From positions 19,066,938 through 19,130,937 of the forward strand of contig CM046295.1 of the NCBI GenBank assembly GCA_025267735.1: DNA of 64,000 nucleotides, read 5' to 3'. This stretch comes from Mactra quadrangularis. Lineage: Eukaryota > Mollusca > Bivalvia > Venerida > Mactridae. The notes under the pieces were generated by a model that made no database searches, was not told the origin of the DNA, and worked only from the letters and a program-made list of their open reading frames with translations. Below are positions 11,246 through 23,815 of the stretch, in pieces. Made by a program: the position numbers and the translations under genes. The number at the start of each line of letters is the position of its first letter. The stretch's first letter is position 1.

Positions 11246-13344
11246 AGAAAGTAGAGAGCCTGTACGACAACGCTCTACAGAATATCTGTTTACGGAGAGT
11301 GGCTGTCTACATAATTATATCTTCATATAGTGGCTTTAAAATTTATAAACATTGATCGGCTCAGTGGTGCAACAATCTTTGAGCTATAAACAAAGTCTCG
11401 GCCTCGTCTAATTTGAAAGTTAAATCCTTTGATGAGATAAGCGGTGATGAAAAACATCCTAATCTAAAGATTGACAACTTGGTCTTATCACGTGGGGTTT
11501 ACGCTATAAGGGGTCTGATAGGATCAGACAGGACCCTTAATCCGAGATCTAAAGGGGACTCTGTCACCGATAAAGATTTAATCCGATTTGAAAATGAAAG
11601 CTAAGCACTCTTTAACGACGAAGGGGTGAAAAGTCACCCATCGACGCCATATTGAAGAGCACTAGAAAACACTAAAGGGAGATAACCGGCGACAAATGAC
11701 TGATAAACGTTAATCCGACTAAATGCAAAATTGATGTTAAAATGTTTACAGAAACAGTTTGAGGTCTCTTTAAAGATGATTCTAACCAGTTTAATCCATT
11801 ACGTTATTGAATTTTCATGTACTTGCAGAAAAAAGGCTTTAACCGCATATTGCGATAGATCGGATCAGCTTTTGAGGAATATGGGACAAGCGAAACATTT
11901 CGGCAATAAAAAAGTACTTAATTTTCTGGCGTGAAAAGTGGATTGCAGGCTCTTGAAAAATCGGAATTTGAAATCGAAATTTAAAGATTACTTTGAAAAC
12001 TGGTGAATAAAATTAATGCCAATATGTGACATGCGTAATAAAATTGTACTTAATTATATAAAAAGGAGAATTGGATTGACGTTTCGACTTTTTTAATGCG
12101 ATTTAAGAACTTGGAAAGCAAATGCATTAGATTAAATCTGTAAAATAGACACTTAGAAATTGCAAGATGAATTTTAAATTGAAGTGAAAAATTTGCATTT
12201 TCGTCAAGGTGCATTTTCACATAGACCCTATTGACAGGTCCTTGATTTTAATAAGGAATAGAAGTAAATATGGTTTTGAACCAGGGTACAGGTATATAAA
12301 GAGTTTTTCGGCCCATAGTCACTAAATGAAAAGATACATTCCTGAAACCGAAGCTCCTTTACGATTATGTACTCTTTAGGGCCTTTATATGGCCTTAAAA
12401 AGGCCCTTGAAGTGTTTAAGGCCTAAACCGTTATCCATACTCCACAATTCCTTACAGTAGTTAGTATGATTATATAACACACGCACATGTATGTAAAAAG
12501 TTCCCTTTAGGGGGTCAGCACATACATGTAATGCATCCTCGTGGAGCGGACGGACCCTCATTAAAATCAAACGAAAGTTCCTTTTAAAATTCAGACATGA
12601 CATTCATGTATTTTGTGTTCAATCATTTCTTTAACACGTAGCAATTCTGAGTAATATATATAAAAAGTTCACAAGTTCAACTTACCCCAAAATATCTATG
12701 TGTAGGCCTAGCTCTCTCAAACTCTTCCCCACCAAAATCAGTAATATCCAAAGTATCACTTTTCAAAACTTTCTTCTTGTCCAACTGAGTCTATAAAATA
12801 TTTATTTCGAACTTACTGCAACTGTGTCCTTTCTTCTAAAACTGGCTTAAACATTCTGAAAAGACAACAACATTAAAACAATTGATAAATATATGTACAA
12901 TTTAACCGGAAGTATTAAAGAGCACCATATTTCACACTAATTAAAGTGTGAAAAACAACACCCAGCAACGTGTCTGGCATGTTGAGCAGTTTTTGTTAAA
13001 AGTGTTAAACGGTTTGCTCAAAAATTTGTCACACTTGCTTAAAAATTTGATCCGTCTCGGAAATTGAAATTTTAATGTAATTTCCTTAAATATATTTTAA
13101 ATTTAAAAAATGTGTGAAAAACAGTATTGGAGTTTTGAGTAAGTCTTAACTGATTTGATTAAACTCAAATTTAAAGTTAAAAGTTCGCAAGAAATTTGAC
13201 ATCATGATTATGGTGCGAAACGTCTGTTCATTGAAAAATAATTTTTGATCCTGGTGATTCAATTTTAATTTCAACCAAATGTGAAAGACACACATCAAAA
13301 CATGAACAGTATTTTGAATGGTGTTTGCTGTACCATATAGGTCC
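11246..13344. other. Intergenic DNA, no gene seen
   Basis: Open frames reach 60-72 codons (for example 11413-11604 and 12385-12603) but none shows a motif, codon signature or splice context that I can support. Confidence 0.4.
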
Positions 13345-13465
13345 AATACAGTGGTTCAGTGCCATACTTCGCCCTTAGGGGTCAAGGGTTTCGGGGTTCG
13401 ATTCACACCGATGGGTTACCCGAAATAGCTCTCCAATACTGGAGGAAATAAAGTAATACAAATAG
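13345..13465 (+). mobile_element. tRNA-headed SINE-like copy (family E)
   Basis: ACAGTGGTTCAGTGCCATAC (A-box-like) and CGGGGTTCGATTCAC (B-box-like) are followed by CTCTCCAATACTGGAGGAAATAAAG, which recurs at about 565-598. This fits a short tRNA-derived SINE. Confidence 0.45.
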
Positions 13466-15504
13466 AACACAATTATTTGCTCCGTTTAAAAGTCGACAGA
13501 AATCTCTCTCACTAAAAAAACAAAGAAAATCAAAACGAATGTTAGCGTTCATCGACCTTACCTTAAATAGTTAAAATTCTAATTCCCATATGTTTGAATG
13601 TGTCCTTAAATAAATCCCAAACACTATTAAAACATAACCCTGCCTGTTTGTGTTAAGGTAATTAAAACCTAATTTAAGTTTTAAATAACACTGATAAAAG
13701 ACCCGCTCTGTCTCATCACTAAAAAACACTCTAACATAAAAACATACACATAAAAACACTTAAAAGTATGTTCAGCTCTGTTTAGCTTCAAAATAAAACA
13801 CGAAAACACTCAACTTTAAAATTCATGTGCAATCTTTGGCTGAGACAACGAAAATACATGAACACGAAGAAAACATAAGTCTGCTGAAAATTTAACACAA
13901 TATACGCTTCGTTTAGGCATATTTTTCTTAATTAACTAACTAACTTAATTTGTCTTGATTAAAGCGACACTTCAACGATTCTCAACTCAAATATTTAACT
14001 TAACTTTATAAAAAAAAACACATAAACACACCATATCGAAACCCTGAACCCCCATAACACTGTCTAAAAATCCAGTCGACAAAAAGTTAGCTGAAATACC
14101 GCAGGGTTATACATTAACCTTGTCAAAAATTGAATAGAAACTAATAATTTAAAACGTTAAACATTTTTATCTTTTTACCATCTTCTGAAATGCTCGATCA
14201 TTACCGACGAACGAATGGTTAAAGGTACACTCCCTGATTTTTCTTGTTTTGGTTATGCCTAGTTTACACTAGTCTGGATTACCTGCCCCTTATCCCTATT
14301 ATAATCAGGTCAGGCAAAGCTCAATAATGGCCACGCCCTCCATTCATCTTCAGGTTACAAACTTTTCTTTTCTTTTTTCTTTATTTTGCATGATCATTTT
14401 CTGACGACGGTAAATTTGGTAGGAATTCAGTACTATACATAAATGTCATTCGAAGTCGTCTTTCCATTTTAGACTTAATTATAGCGAAGGTTTAACCAAA
14501 AACCATGTCTTCAAAGTGGACACAATTCGGACGTTGAATAGTCTCGTTAGAATTTCGGATACTTTATAAAGCATAAATGGAACCGACAGTCTTATAAAAC
14601 GTATCCACTGGAGTTCTTGTACTAAGATCATTTGGTTTAAGCCTTCCAAGTTGAGAAATTTTCATTTGAAAACATGATGATCCGATATCTTGTACAATGC
14701 ATTGGGTGCAGCCATTATTCTGCATTGCCTGACGCACTTTTACTCGTCAAAGTACGACTGGGTACCAGACAAAGTTTTCACTGGCCCGGTAAACAGCTCC
14801 GGTACGTCACGGTTTGGACGCCGGTGCAAAAGGATTACAACCATAACGACGCCGTAAGGAACTGCATGCATTCGGAATAAACAGTGTTAAATCGGCGAAC
14901 ACCAGGAAAGGGCCACGGTGGTTATTAAACCGATATTCACCAGGAAGTGAAACAAATGCCGGCTTATTTCAGCTACACCTTTGGGACCACAGGCGACCGG
15001 CAATGTCCTAATCAACGCACTATACGAGACATATATACAGTGCTCATGTTTCGGTACCGTGCTGGTCGCCAGTGTTTGGGACGATAGATTAAAAAATGTG
15101 CATATCCGAATATGAGACATCCGAATATTGTAAACTTTCCTTATTTGTCCTTGTTCGAAAATAGTGACAGCTTTTCATTCTGAATATATTTTAATTACAT
15201 AATTCCGAAAATAACTAATTTATACTATTTTTTCATATCAAAATTTAATACATATCCGAATATTATTACATTTCCGAAAGCATGTACACTTTTTTATCCG
15301 ATTTTTTTTATTATGACCGAAATCTGGTAAAGTACCTTTAATTTTGTAAACATTTTTCAATACAATTTATTTGACTGCTTTAGTATCTTTATACAAGATC
15401 GACATAAGAATTTAAACATTACTTTATAATTGAATGAACCCATTACATGACTTTACATCGTAAAAAATGTGAGGATTTTAAATTAAGACAGTCAATCAAT
15501 CATT
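13466..15504. other. AT-rich intergenic DNA, no gene seen
   Basis: The 14674-14880 (+) and 14887-15120 (-) open frames lie in a less AT-rich patch but show no recognisable domain or splice structure. Around 15095-15290 the motif CATATCCGAATATTA is repeated loosely. Confidence 0.35.
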
Positions 15505-15795
15505 AGCTCGTTTATTTCCGTAACACTTCGACAATCTACGTAACGCTTTGTTTATTTCCGTAATACTTTTGTTACTCTGTAACACTTCGGTAATATTTGT
15601 AACGATTTAGTTACCTCATTAACGCTTTGTCAACCTCCGTAACACTTCGGAAAATTTGCGTTTACAAGGCTTCCGGTGTTCCCGCTAGCGCTTCGATGAT
15701 TTCCGTAACGCTTCGGAAATTACCGTAGCGCTTCGGTAATCCTCGTAACGCTTCGACAATCTGTAATTCTTCGGTTATCTATGTAACAGTATAAC
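15505..15795. repeat. ~20-bp minisatellite TAACGCTTCGGTAATTTCCG
   Basis: About a dozen degenerate units alternate CGTAACGCTTCG with GGTAATTTC or a variant. A non-repeat gap with CAAGGCTTCCGGTGTTCC sits near 15665. Non-coding. Confidence 0.8.
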
Positions 15796-16161
15796 TAAAT
15801 ATTGTTCATAATTTGTCTATCAAAAAAGTACCAGAATAATTGCAAGCGTGACATTTTAGAGTTCCACAAATTCAGGCGTTTATTCCAAAATCTCTGGAGT
15901 GCCTATTTCTAAATGTCAATCGAGATGTTACCGATATGTCCGCGATCAGAAAGAGCAATGGAAACAGCCTACAATCATGTCGATTTCTAACTCTAGGACT
16001 GTTATGGCATTTAAACATCAGAACTTCGGAGATCAGAATTCTTTATCCGAATGATTATACACTTTTCTGATGAGGACAAGGGCTCAAGTTAAGAGCTGAG
16101 CCAGACTGTGTTTCCATTGGGTGGATTCCGGACGTGATGCTTGGCTATAATATAGGCTTTA

Positions 16162-16440
16162 GGGGCGGATTCAGGAATTTTTTCTAGGGGGGGGGTCCAA
16201 ACTTTTTCTAGGGAGGGGAGGGGGTCCAAACTTTTTCTAGGAGGGTCTTAACTTTCGAATCACAACCACATTATACACTGTTTGCAGAATAACGGAACAC
16301 TTTAAAATCTACGCAACCATTAGATCTATGTTAAACACAAGGGCGAGCATGAGAAAATTGCTTCTGGATACTTGAAAATAGCTTGCAGTTAAAAAATACG
16401 CTTGTATGTTTTGGAAATTTCAGGGGGGGGGGGGTTCCGA
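16162..16440 (+). mobile_element. GGGGCGGATCC-type MITE, copy 2
   Basis: It starts TAGGGGCGGATTCAGGAATT and shares CGAATCACAACCACATTATA and ATCTATGTTAAACACA with copies 1 and 3. It contains duplicated CCAAACTTTTTCTAGG blocks. The right end is lost in a poly-G run near 16425, where unrelated sequence begins. Confidence 0.7.
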
Positions 16441-17166
16441 TCCTATGGGCTTATTTGTACTTTAAAAAAATCAAGTGCAATAATCTTTTATATTTTCGTC
16501 GTGCAGAAATGAAAAGATGGGATGACTTGGCTTCAGGGCTCGTTGGCCAAATTCCTGCCATGACCGAACGTAACAAGGCGTTCGTATGGTCTTTTAGACC
16601 AAGCGACGTTTGATAGAATTCAATCTTGAAATATTTTGTTAGACTTGACAATGCGGGTATTTTTATTCATCTAAAACATAATATTTACAACAATGTTTCC
16701 GGTTTGCTCCTTACGCAAAGGGACATAGATAAAACCCAGTTCCCGTATAAAAGGGCGTAACAAAACGGCTAGACTATCTTTTTTGATATGCAGGGCGTCC
16801 CATACTAATATGAAACAACCCTTGTTCGTAAAAATACAAGATAAACTAAGCCTAGAACAAACGCTCAGACACGTTCTACAGCAAAATATATAGAAATTTC
16901 ATTTGTCGGATAAAACATTAGTATACTTAGTTATGAAAAAATATGAAAATATTTCAATTGTGACATCACGTTTTTTCGAGGCATTTAATCTTTAGAATTC
17001 ATTAGATAACCCCTTATTCGTGATGAAACGTAAGTTTTATGTTGAAATATTTTGACCCTTTATTTATTCCCACGGTCCTTTTTCATTATTAAAAATTAAA
17101 AAAAAACTCCTGAAAAACAATTGTGATAAAATATTTTCATATTTAATAACGGATTCATCATTATAT
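16441..17166. other. Intergenic DNA before the first tRNA gene
   Basis: An open frame (16383-16613, +) begins inside the MITE and ends in a hydrophilic stretch (EMKRWDDLASGLVGQIP). It matches nothing I know. No other feature is supported. Confidence 0.3.
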
Positions 17167-17238
17167 GGGGATGTGGCTCAGTGGTAGAGCGTTCGCTTTG
17201 CATGTGAAAGGCCCCGGGTTCGATCCCCGGCATCTCCA
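17167..17238 (+). tRNA. tRNA-Ala (anticodon TGC), copy 1
   Basis: A 72-nt tRNA. The acceptor stem GGGGATG pairs with CATCTCC through one G-U pair. The A box is TGGCTCAGTGG, the anticodon loop TTTGCAT gives TGC (Ala), the B box is GGTTCGATCCC and the discriminator base is A. It is identical in sequence to the copies at 24555 and 25161. A T run follows within 20 nt and would stop RNA polymerase III. CCA is not encoded, as expected for a nuclear gene. Confidence 0.97.
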
Positions 17239-17407
17239 CGTTATTTCTTATTTTTTAACCTTCTCTGTCAGAACACACACAATGTTTTGCTTTTAATTGT
17301 TAGTTAGTTGTTTTCCACTGTTTTGTCACCTGGTTTTAATTGATTTGTTCGTGGATTGCGTCTATCAACCAACTTTCTTGAACGTTTTGTCAACACATCG
17401 CATTTTT

Positions 17408-17640
17408 TGTAGGAGCAGTGGTCCAATGGTTGACCGACGGTCCGGGTTCGAACCCCAATAGGGGCACTGCTTATTTCCTTGAGCAAGACTTTTACAGTTG
17501 TTCATTCCATCGACTGCAAATAGGTACTGTGAGGAATCACCTGCCTGAAGGTGATTTCAATTATCAGGCTTATTGTGCAAAATTGTTAAGTCGGCTGAAC
17601 ATGTACTCGTATGTGCATGTATATATGTATGTAAGCAGAC
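17408..17640 (+). mobile_element. SINE-D copy with perfect B box
   Basis: The head AGCAGTGGTCCAATGGTTGA and the box GGGTTCGAACCCC give a tRNA-like promoter. The body (GAGCAAGACTTTTACAG, then TACTGTGAGGAATCACCTGC, then GGCTGAACATGT) is shared with 63105-63305. A related head is at 57330. The short open frames here are by-products. Confidence 0.65.
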
Positions 17641-17689
17641 TTTAAACCACATTTTTACTAGAAATGTTTTACACAGTACTCTCTTTGCC

Positions 17690-17860
17690 GTACTCAAGGG
17701 ACCGGAAACTCCCTCCACTGAGGAAAATCCCTATTATATATCTAATTTTCTTGCAATTATACCAATAGTCGGGGTAGGAAATCGGACCCTAGACCCCTTA
17801 ATTCTAAACCATGCGTCATAACTCTGCCCAACTACCGCGGCTACCCCTCAAACCTTAAAC
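17690..17860 (-). mobile_element. tRNA-like SINE remnant, reverse strand
   Basis: On the minus strand the sequence near 17856-17800 reads GGTAGCCGCGGTAGTTGGGC followed by GAGTTATGACGC, then GGGGTCTAGGGTCCGATT, resembling A and B boxes. The family is uncertain. Confidence 0.3.
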
Positions 17861-18190
17861 TAAATCATACGACCAATCAATCGTCTAATTAATTATTAAT
17901 ATCTTAAAAATAACTCGCATTACCATTGAATATAACTTCGCATGAAAAAAAAACGTGCCTATAAAATTCTCAACGGGCATGTAATTATTCTGTTCGAAGC
18001 CGCGCTTCCATTCCGCAGACGTTTGGATATGCTAAGTCTAATTTTCACGAAACAATGCTAAATCCATTAAGAAATTAACGTTCTCCGACGATATTCGTGT
18101 TTTGATTAACATTACAGCAGGCGTTCAATTCACCAGAACGACTGCTCGGTGCAAATCATGAAAATCTAACCGTTGTTTGATATTTTTTAA

Positions 18191-18500
18191 TCAGCAGGTA
18201 AGGTATAGGTTTTTTTCTAGACCAGTATGGTAAAGGTTTTAAGAATACATGAAATTCTAGGCAATGTGTGTATTTTTCTAATCTGTAAGTATGATATGTG
18301 GTTTTTTTCTTGAACAGTATGGTAGGGGTTTTAAGAATACATGAAATTCTAGGCAATGTGTATATTTTTCTAATCTGTAAGTATGATATAGGAGTTTTTT
18401 CTAGAACAGTATGGTAGGGGATTTTAAGAGTATATTTATACATGGAAATCTAGACACTGCTTGACATTTTTCTATCAGTCGGTATGGTATAGAGCAGTAT
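18191..18500. repeat. 92-bp tandem repeat, about three units
   Basis: AAGAATACATGAAATTCTAG starts at 18241 and again at 18333, and ATCTGTAAGTATGATAT starts at 18281 and 18373, so the period is 92 bp. A third, diverged unit runs to about 18500. The minus-strand open frame across it (18156-18443) is periodic and not a gene. Confidence 0.9.
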
Positions 18501-18844
18501 GGTAGCGGCATTTGTTCAGTACTAAAATATAGTTAAAATCAAATGACAAAATAGTGCTTTAAGTTCAATCGTGTCACAAAAATAAGAAATATTGGTTTAA
18601 ATGGAGGGTATGGCAGTGCATTTTAGACAGTATGGCTGGGATATTATACAAAATCGATATTATTGGTATTCAAGAAACGCAATATATATGATTAATTATA
18701 AAGCACCGGCTGTATTAAAGTCAATATTATGTTGCTTTTTTCTCGGAACTTTTCAGACAAGTAAAGTTGAAGTGAGTACGATTTCATTGTCTCGCAACTA
18801 CGGTCCATTTATTTGAAAATGTTTTCTGAGTACAAATCATAAGC

Positions 18845-19075
18845 GACCCGGAGTTGGTAGCACGCCGTGATTTAGAATTTAGTTACCCGAAGGGGATTAG
18901 AGTTCGAAAACCCACTCTGGGCGGTTATACCCTTCCATGAAAATTTAGACAATAATAAGATATATGGAGTTCCTCTAAGTTTCCGGCATTATGTAAGGGT
19001 GCCAAGGGGGCCGTTCAATGGCTTTAAATTTGGGTTGACACGGTATTGAACCCAGCGTATAAAAAAAAAAATATG
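18845..19075 (+). mobile_element. SINE-A copy, internal losses
   Basis: The head ACCCGGAGTTGGTAGCACGC, the B-box region, CCCTTCCATGAAAATTTAGA and the tail GGGTTGACACGGTATTGAACC are recognisable. The TGGTTATAGACA/AGGTTAGGTGCG block is largely missing. It ends in an A-rich tail (TAAAAAAAAAA). Confidence 0.75.
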
Positions 19076-19489
19076 TGAGAACTTGTTTCACAATTGCGCT
19101 AAAATAAATAACATGTAGTAAAAACTCTTCTGGTACTGACTTTTATTGATGAAATAGCCTAACTCTAATTAACTAATTAATTAATTTAATTAACTGATAA
19201 AAATCAAAGATGATCTTTAACCGTCACAGATGGTCGATGTATTCAAAGTGATTCGCTTTTTTAAGTCCTCCGAGGACTGAGGAATTTATTATCAAACCTA
19301 TGGAGGCCTTTATTCGCCACCTCAGAAAAAAATCAAGTGTCAACAAATTTCAAGAATTATTTTTGCATTCTAGTAGAGGTTTTGGTCATGTGAGTTAGTG
19401 CAGTAAGGTGTCCTTCACACATCACCATACAAAATAAAACTGAATGATGGAGTAATCGTGGAGTAAATTTAAGAAAGACTCCCATTTTT

Positions 19490-19800
19490 TCCTTTTTGTT
19501 GGTTTTAACGCCATGGTAAAACATTGTAAAGGTCATATCACAATGGTAAGTCAACCTTCTCACCGTTCCTGAAAAGGTTTAATCCCTCGATTTAGCTGTT
19601 ATGAATTACTAGGCACATACATCCGTCAGTGACTGACAACTGTCCTACATAGTTAGGAATCAATGATAGGAGGGAAAATAGCCGCAGAAATTATTTTATG
19701 ACCTAAGTTCAGGAATGTATGCCTTGCAACGGAAACCAAACCATGACCCCTCGATCATTAGAATTGTGTGCCACCAACTGAGCTAGCCGTGCGATTGTAA
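19490..19800 (-). mobile_element. SINE-B, nearly full length
   Basis: On the minus strand it has a tRNA-like head (ACGGCTAGCTCAGTTGGTGG) and GGGTCATGG at the B box. The family core follows, seen on the + strand as CACATACATCCGTCAGTGAC, then the tail (seen as GTTGGTTTTAACGCCATGG). It matches the TSD-bounded copy at 40752-41065. Confidence 0.8.
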
Positions 19801-20607
19801 GTTTTTCCTGCGACAGTGAAAACAGTAATTTTATATAATACGATTATATACGACGAATCCCGATGTAAGACGACAATCTACGGAAATGCCTGGAAATTTA
19901 TGTTTCGACACGAGACTTTCCGAAAAATATTGTCAGAAACCGTGAGTTGATAAGGCAAAACGAAAATAAAAACACCAATTTTCTTCCGCTTGACTTATGC
20001 CCAAAATACAGGAACTGTCCGATAACAAGCTTTTTCGTCCATAAAATATCGACCATACGTGATCTACGACCATTTTACGGATATTGCCTAGTAATTACCA
20101 AAATGGCACTAATGACTCATTTCGGTAAATTACCCCGAAATGATGCTTTAAAAGTGAAGTGTAATTACGGAATTGATGTATGACAATTTGGGCTAATTGA
20201 TCGATTTTGTGTCCATGGAAAATTGGCCGTTTGGTCCAAAACAGTAGTAATTAAACGTTTCGATCGTCCAACAAGTGTTTTCCGGACGATAAGATGCCGC
20301 CATCTTTAAATCTGTCAATTTCGGACACCAATTGCAGTTGGACGATAGATAGTTAATAATTAAGTGTTTATACCGTCAAGCGATTGCCGAGATCGTAAAA
20401 TGCTGGAAATATATTTTTTTCCGATGTCTGAGGGTCATTTTGGGAAATACAACCCGACAGGAAAATGGATTAGGATAACTTATATTAATAAATCAAGTGC
20501 CCGCATACAGTGTCAATGAAAACTACTGACCACCCAATCACGAACTGACATCATATAATTAAATATTAACCACGTTTAACTCCGATTTAGATAGCCACAG
20601 TTCAGGT
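19801..20607. other. Intergenic DNA, no gene seen
   Basis: The 78-codon open frame at 19947-20183 has no recognisable domain. No known repeat was identified. Confidence 0.35.
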
Positions 20608-20826
20608 TTGTCCGTCCGTCCGTTCATATGATTTTTTCGTTTTCCGATTTTTACGTTCTTTCGCCCGTTTGTGCGTCCATTTTGTCGTCCGTCCGTCAGT
20701 TCTTTCGTTCGTCCGTCCATCCGTTCTTTTTTATGCGCTGCGTTGTTAATGGTAAGTTCTTTTGTTTGTTTATCAGTTGATGCGTTCTTTCACCTGTTCG
20801 TTTGTTCGTCCGTCTGTCTGTTCGCG
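20608..20826. repeat. CGTCCGTC/CGTTCGTC simple repeat
   Basis: Pyrimidine/G-rich tetra- and octamer repeats (GTCCGTCCGTCCGTTC, TTCGTTCGTCCGTCC, TTCGTCCGTCTGTCTG), interrupted by AT-rich spacers. Confidence 0.75.
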
Positions 20827-21299
20827 CGTTAACTAGACCTACAGGACGTCATATCATATAGAACTCTTAATTATTATGTTTAGACCAAAGGGCACCAGTC
20901 TAGCAACTTCCGCTTAGCACAATAATTAACGATCAAAATCTAAACACTTATCTTAGAAAGAAGGAAACAAAATTTTTGAACTAGTTTTAAAACCTTTTAA
21001 TTTTTTTTCAAAAAAGATCATTAGCCGTTTTGTCACGTCGTTTTCATGAAGATAAAACACAGACCGAAAGATAAAAACGATAACATTAAACAACCACGGC
21101 AAAACAAAAGAAAAACAAAACAAAACATATGTACATTGAATTACGTCTTTAACTATATAAAGTCACCCCCATTGGGTAAAACATACATGTTTATCTTTAA
21201 AACGTAATTGACATGAGATGAAATCACATTTTACAAGGCAAAATAGAAATACATGTACAAAATGTTTTTTTAGCAATTTCTTGGCTTACTAAAGACTGT

Positions 21300-21546
21300 C
21301 TCCCTACCTCTCTAACTGACCTCCCTTCTTATCTGCTTACCTGCACCCCTCACAGCCCGCCTGCTTCCCTCCGCGTCTGCCTCCCTCCCTCCCTGCCTCC
21401 ATCCCTCCCTGCCTCCCTCCCTCACTGCCTCCATCCATCCCTCCCTCCCTCCTCCCTACCTCCCTCCCTTCCTGCCTCCCTCCCTCCCCTCCTCCCTCGC
21501 TCCTCCTCCCTCCCTCACTGCCCTCTTCCTTTCCTTTCTCCCTCCA
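21300..21546. repeat. CCCT-rich pyrimidine tract
   Basis: A strand-biased (CCCT)n/(CCTG)n array, CCTCCCTCCCTGCCTCCATC and variants. On the minus strand it reads as Gly/Arg/Glu-rich protein, which is low-complexity noise. Its purine strand could form triplex or G-quadruplex structures. Confidence 0.9.
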
Positions 21547-21834
21547 TTTAGCCATAAAATACTAAGTCACGTGTCATCTTTCACATCCAGTACATGCATC
21601 CCCTTCTCCAGAAGAAACAACATTAAGTCGCATGTTGTCAACACAGGCCATTTGTGAAATCTCTTCTTAAATTGTCCCTGTCATTAATCAAATTTTCTTT
21701 AGTGTTACATAATTGAAATTCTTTAAGGATTACTTGAAAGATAAAAAACATGAGGAGATCGCGAGCGATTCATGACGTCATCGTCATTTTAACAATTATG
21801 TGGTCATGTACTTTCATGCGAGTGTTGTCTTATA

Positions 21835-22115
21835 TTTTTTTTTGTTGGGTTTAACGCCGTAGCAACACATTGTATAGGTTATATAGCGGCGGTCAGTCCA
21901 CCTGCTCACTGTTCCTGGAAAGTCTAAATCTTTTGATTCAGCTGTTAACCAGTTACTAGGCACATACTTCCATCAGTGACTGACAACTGCCCTACATGAT
22001 TTAGAAACAGTGGTAGGAGGAAAAATGACCGTAGAAAAAATGACTGTAGAAATTATTTCACGACCAAATTCACCGGAAGTGTGCCTCGCCCGGGAATCGA
22101 ACCCTACGACCCCTA
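21835..22115 (-). mobile_element. SINE-B copy, head truncated
   Basis: Seen on the + strand: TTGTTGGGTTTAACGCCGTA, GGCGGTCAGTCCACC, CTAGGCACATACTTCCATCA, then CGGGAATCGAACCCTACGAC (B box). The A-box end is missing. A short internal duplication (ATGACCGTAGAAAAAATGAC) is present. Confidence 0.8.
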
Positions 22116-22200
22116 AATCACCATACATTTTATGATTACATAATCATATAAATCTAATACATAAAGACAAATGCAGTTACTTTTGGCAACCGTCGTTTTA

Positions 22201-22302
22201 GTCAAAACGACTCAAAACCTGTGGAATGCCCTTCAGGACTTATTCAAGTGTGTCCCGTCTCTAAATATTTTTAAGAAACAGTTAAAACCCACTTTTTCTT
22301 AA
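22201..22302 (+). pseudogene. Non-LTR retrotransposon RT C-terminal relic 1
   Basis: One frame reads QNLWNALQDLFKCVPSLNIF, then KKQLKP and a stop at 22302. The W-N-x-L ... S-L-x-x-F-K-K-x-L-K pattern is typical of the extreme C-terminus of CR1/RTE/Jockey-type reverse transcriptases. Everything upstream is lost, so this is a heavily 5'-truncated insertion. A second relic lies 90 bp downstream. Confidence 0.55.
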
Positions 22303-22390
22303 TTCTAAGTTTTCATTCGTTTTCATTTCATTTTTTTCTATATTTTTGTGTATCTTAACCAATTTATTACATTTATTCATACATTGTAAT

Positions 22391-22857
22391 TTCTTTTATA
22401 ATGCTATTAAAGACTGGAACAAATTACCATATGAAATTAAGATTATGAAAAATACTAAATCATTTAAAGTAGCAGTTAAAAATTACTTAAGTGAACAAAT
22501 GTTCAGTGTTAATAAATCAGATTTTATTTATTTTTAATTATGTCAGTGATTTTATATACATACATATATATATGTACTATGTTGATGCTTTTTAAACTAT
22601 TTTTATTACCATAACCTAGGTAGATATATTTGCGTATTTTTCGTACTTTAATATTTAATGATTTAAGGCAAAGGACCCCATTGGAATTAAGTCCTAGGAC
22701 TTTATGGGCTATCCTGTGATGCAATTTATATTTTTACTAATATCTTCATTCATTACTGTGATATCTTATGTCATATTCTTGTTATTATGTCATTGTTAAA
22801 TATTTGTATGATTTGTAAAATTTGTAAAAAGCATCACAAATAAATCTATCTATCTAT
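22391..22857 (+). pseudogene. Non-LTR retrotransposon 3' end (RT tail, UTR, ATCT tail)
   Basis: An open segment to the stop at 22537 contains FFYNAIKDWNKLPYEIK followed by SFKVAVKNYL, the W-N-x-L-P-x-x-I ... S-F-K signature of a non-LTR RT C-terminus. A 3' UTR of about 300 bp follows and ends in AAATCTATCTATCTATG, the short microsatellite tail expected of CR1/RTE-like elements. The catalytic RT domain is absent, so it is a dead 5'-truncated copy. Confidence 0.65.
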
Positions 22858-23753
22858 GCGTATGATTGTAAAGCGCTTTTGAACATATATTCAATATGAA
22901 AAAACAAAACACTATACAAATATGGTATGTAATGATAAGAAGATGATAACATGAGTTCGTATCATATATATGAATAAAAACATTATATTGAAATTTCATT
23001 TTTTTTGACATGTATAAAAACCCATATTCCGGTACATGTAATTAGGTTACGTATAAAGCCCGTAATGATACGGTTTATGTATAAAATCCATCACAAACCG
23101 GTATTGAACTATATTATGTTTTGCACAAAGTCAATATTTGAGTTTTATCAATACACGATGAAATATTCATTATCCAGATCTCTCGTACAACACGAAAATA
23201 TTCGATCGAACATTTTGAGCAGACTACAAATTCATGTTTTATCTAAAAAAAAATCGATTCACGTTTGCAGACAATTTTAAAATACGAAATTATGCTGTTT
23301 AAAGCTTACCTTACAATTGAATAAAGTGAGTTAATATCCGAACATTCTGCAACATTTTCGATGAATATGCAGCCTCACATTTTTTATTGTTTACAAAATA
23401 GATAATGGGTGAAATCTCGTTGTGATCTCGTGTTGTGAATCTGAACGAGATATCACGAGATAGTCAATGCACGCTTCGTAACTGTAGGCTGTCATTGGAT
23501 TTCACCGTACATGTACAGCTATTGTGAACAATTAAAATGAACCAAGAATAAGGGAGGGAAGGAGGAAGAGGAAGAGAGAGATGGGGGTCGGAGGAGGGAG
23601 GGTAAAGGGGGGAGGGGGTATAGGGGGCAGGGGTGAGAGGGATATTGATTTATGTTCCGTTTGATTTTACTGTTGTTGTCATTAGGTGTTTTTGATGTTG
23701 GATAGTCGAGCTGTTATTTGTTGTACTGCGTTTACTCAATTTAGCTTATTCTA
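22858..23753. other. Intergenic DNA with a purine-rich tract
   Basis: No gene seen. Positions 23546-23645 form a G/A-only tract (GGGAGGGAAGGAGGAAGAGG and GGGGGGAGGGGG), a possible triplex or G-quadruplex former. Confidence 0.5.
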
Positions 23754-23815
23754 AGGCGACCAGCTCACCTAACCTAACTTACATGGACCCTCAGAATAAC
23801 ACGGTACGCCCTATA
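23754..23815 (-). mobile_element. SINE-A fragment
   Basis: GGCGACCAGCTCACCTAACC followed by TAACTTACATGGACCCT matches the 3' body of SINE-A on the minus strand. Only about 60 bp remain. Confidence 0.45.

Noticed and set aside
14674..15120. Pair of opposed open frames (68 and 77 codons) in a less AT-rich patch
   Set aside because: No domain, splice context or conservation evidence; could be chance.
21337..21555. Gly/Glu/Arg-rich minus-strand frame
   Set aside because: Translation of the CCCT simple repeat.
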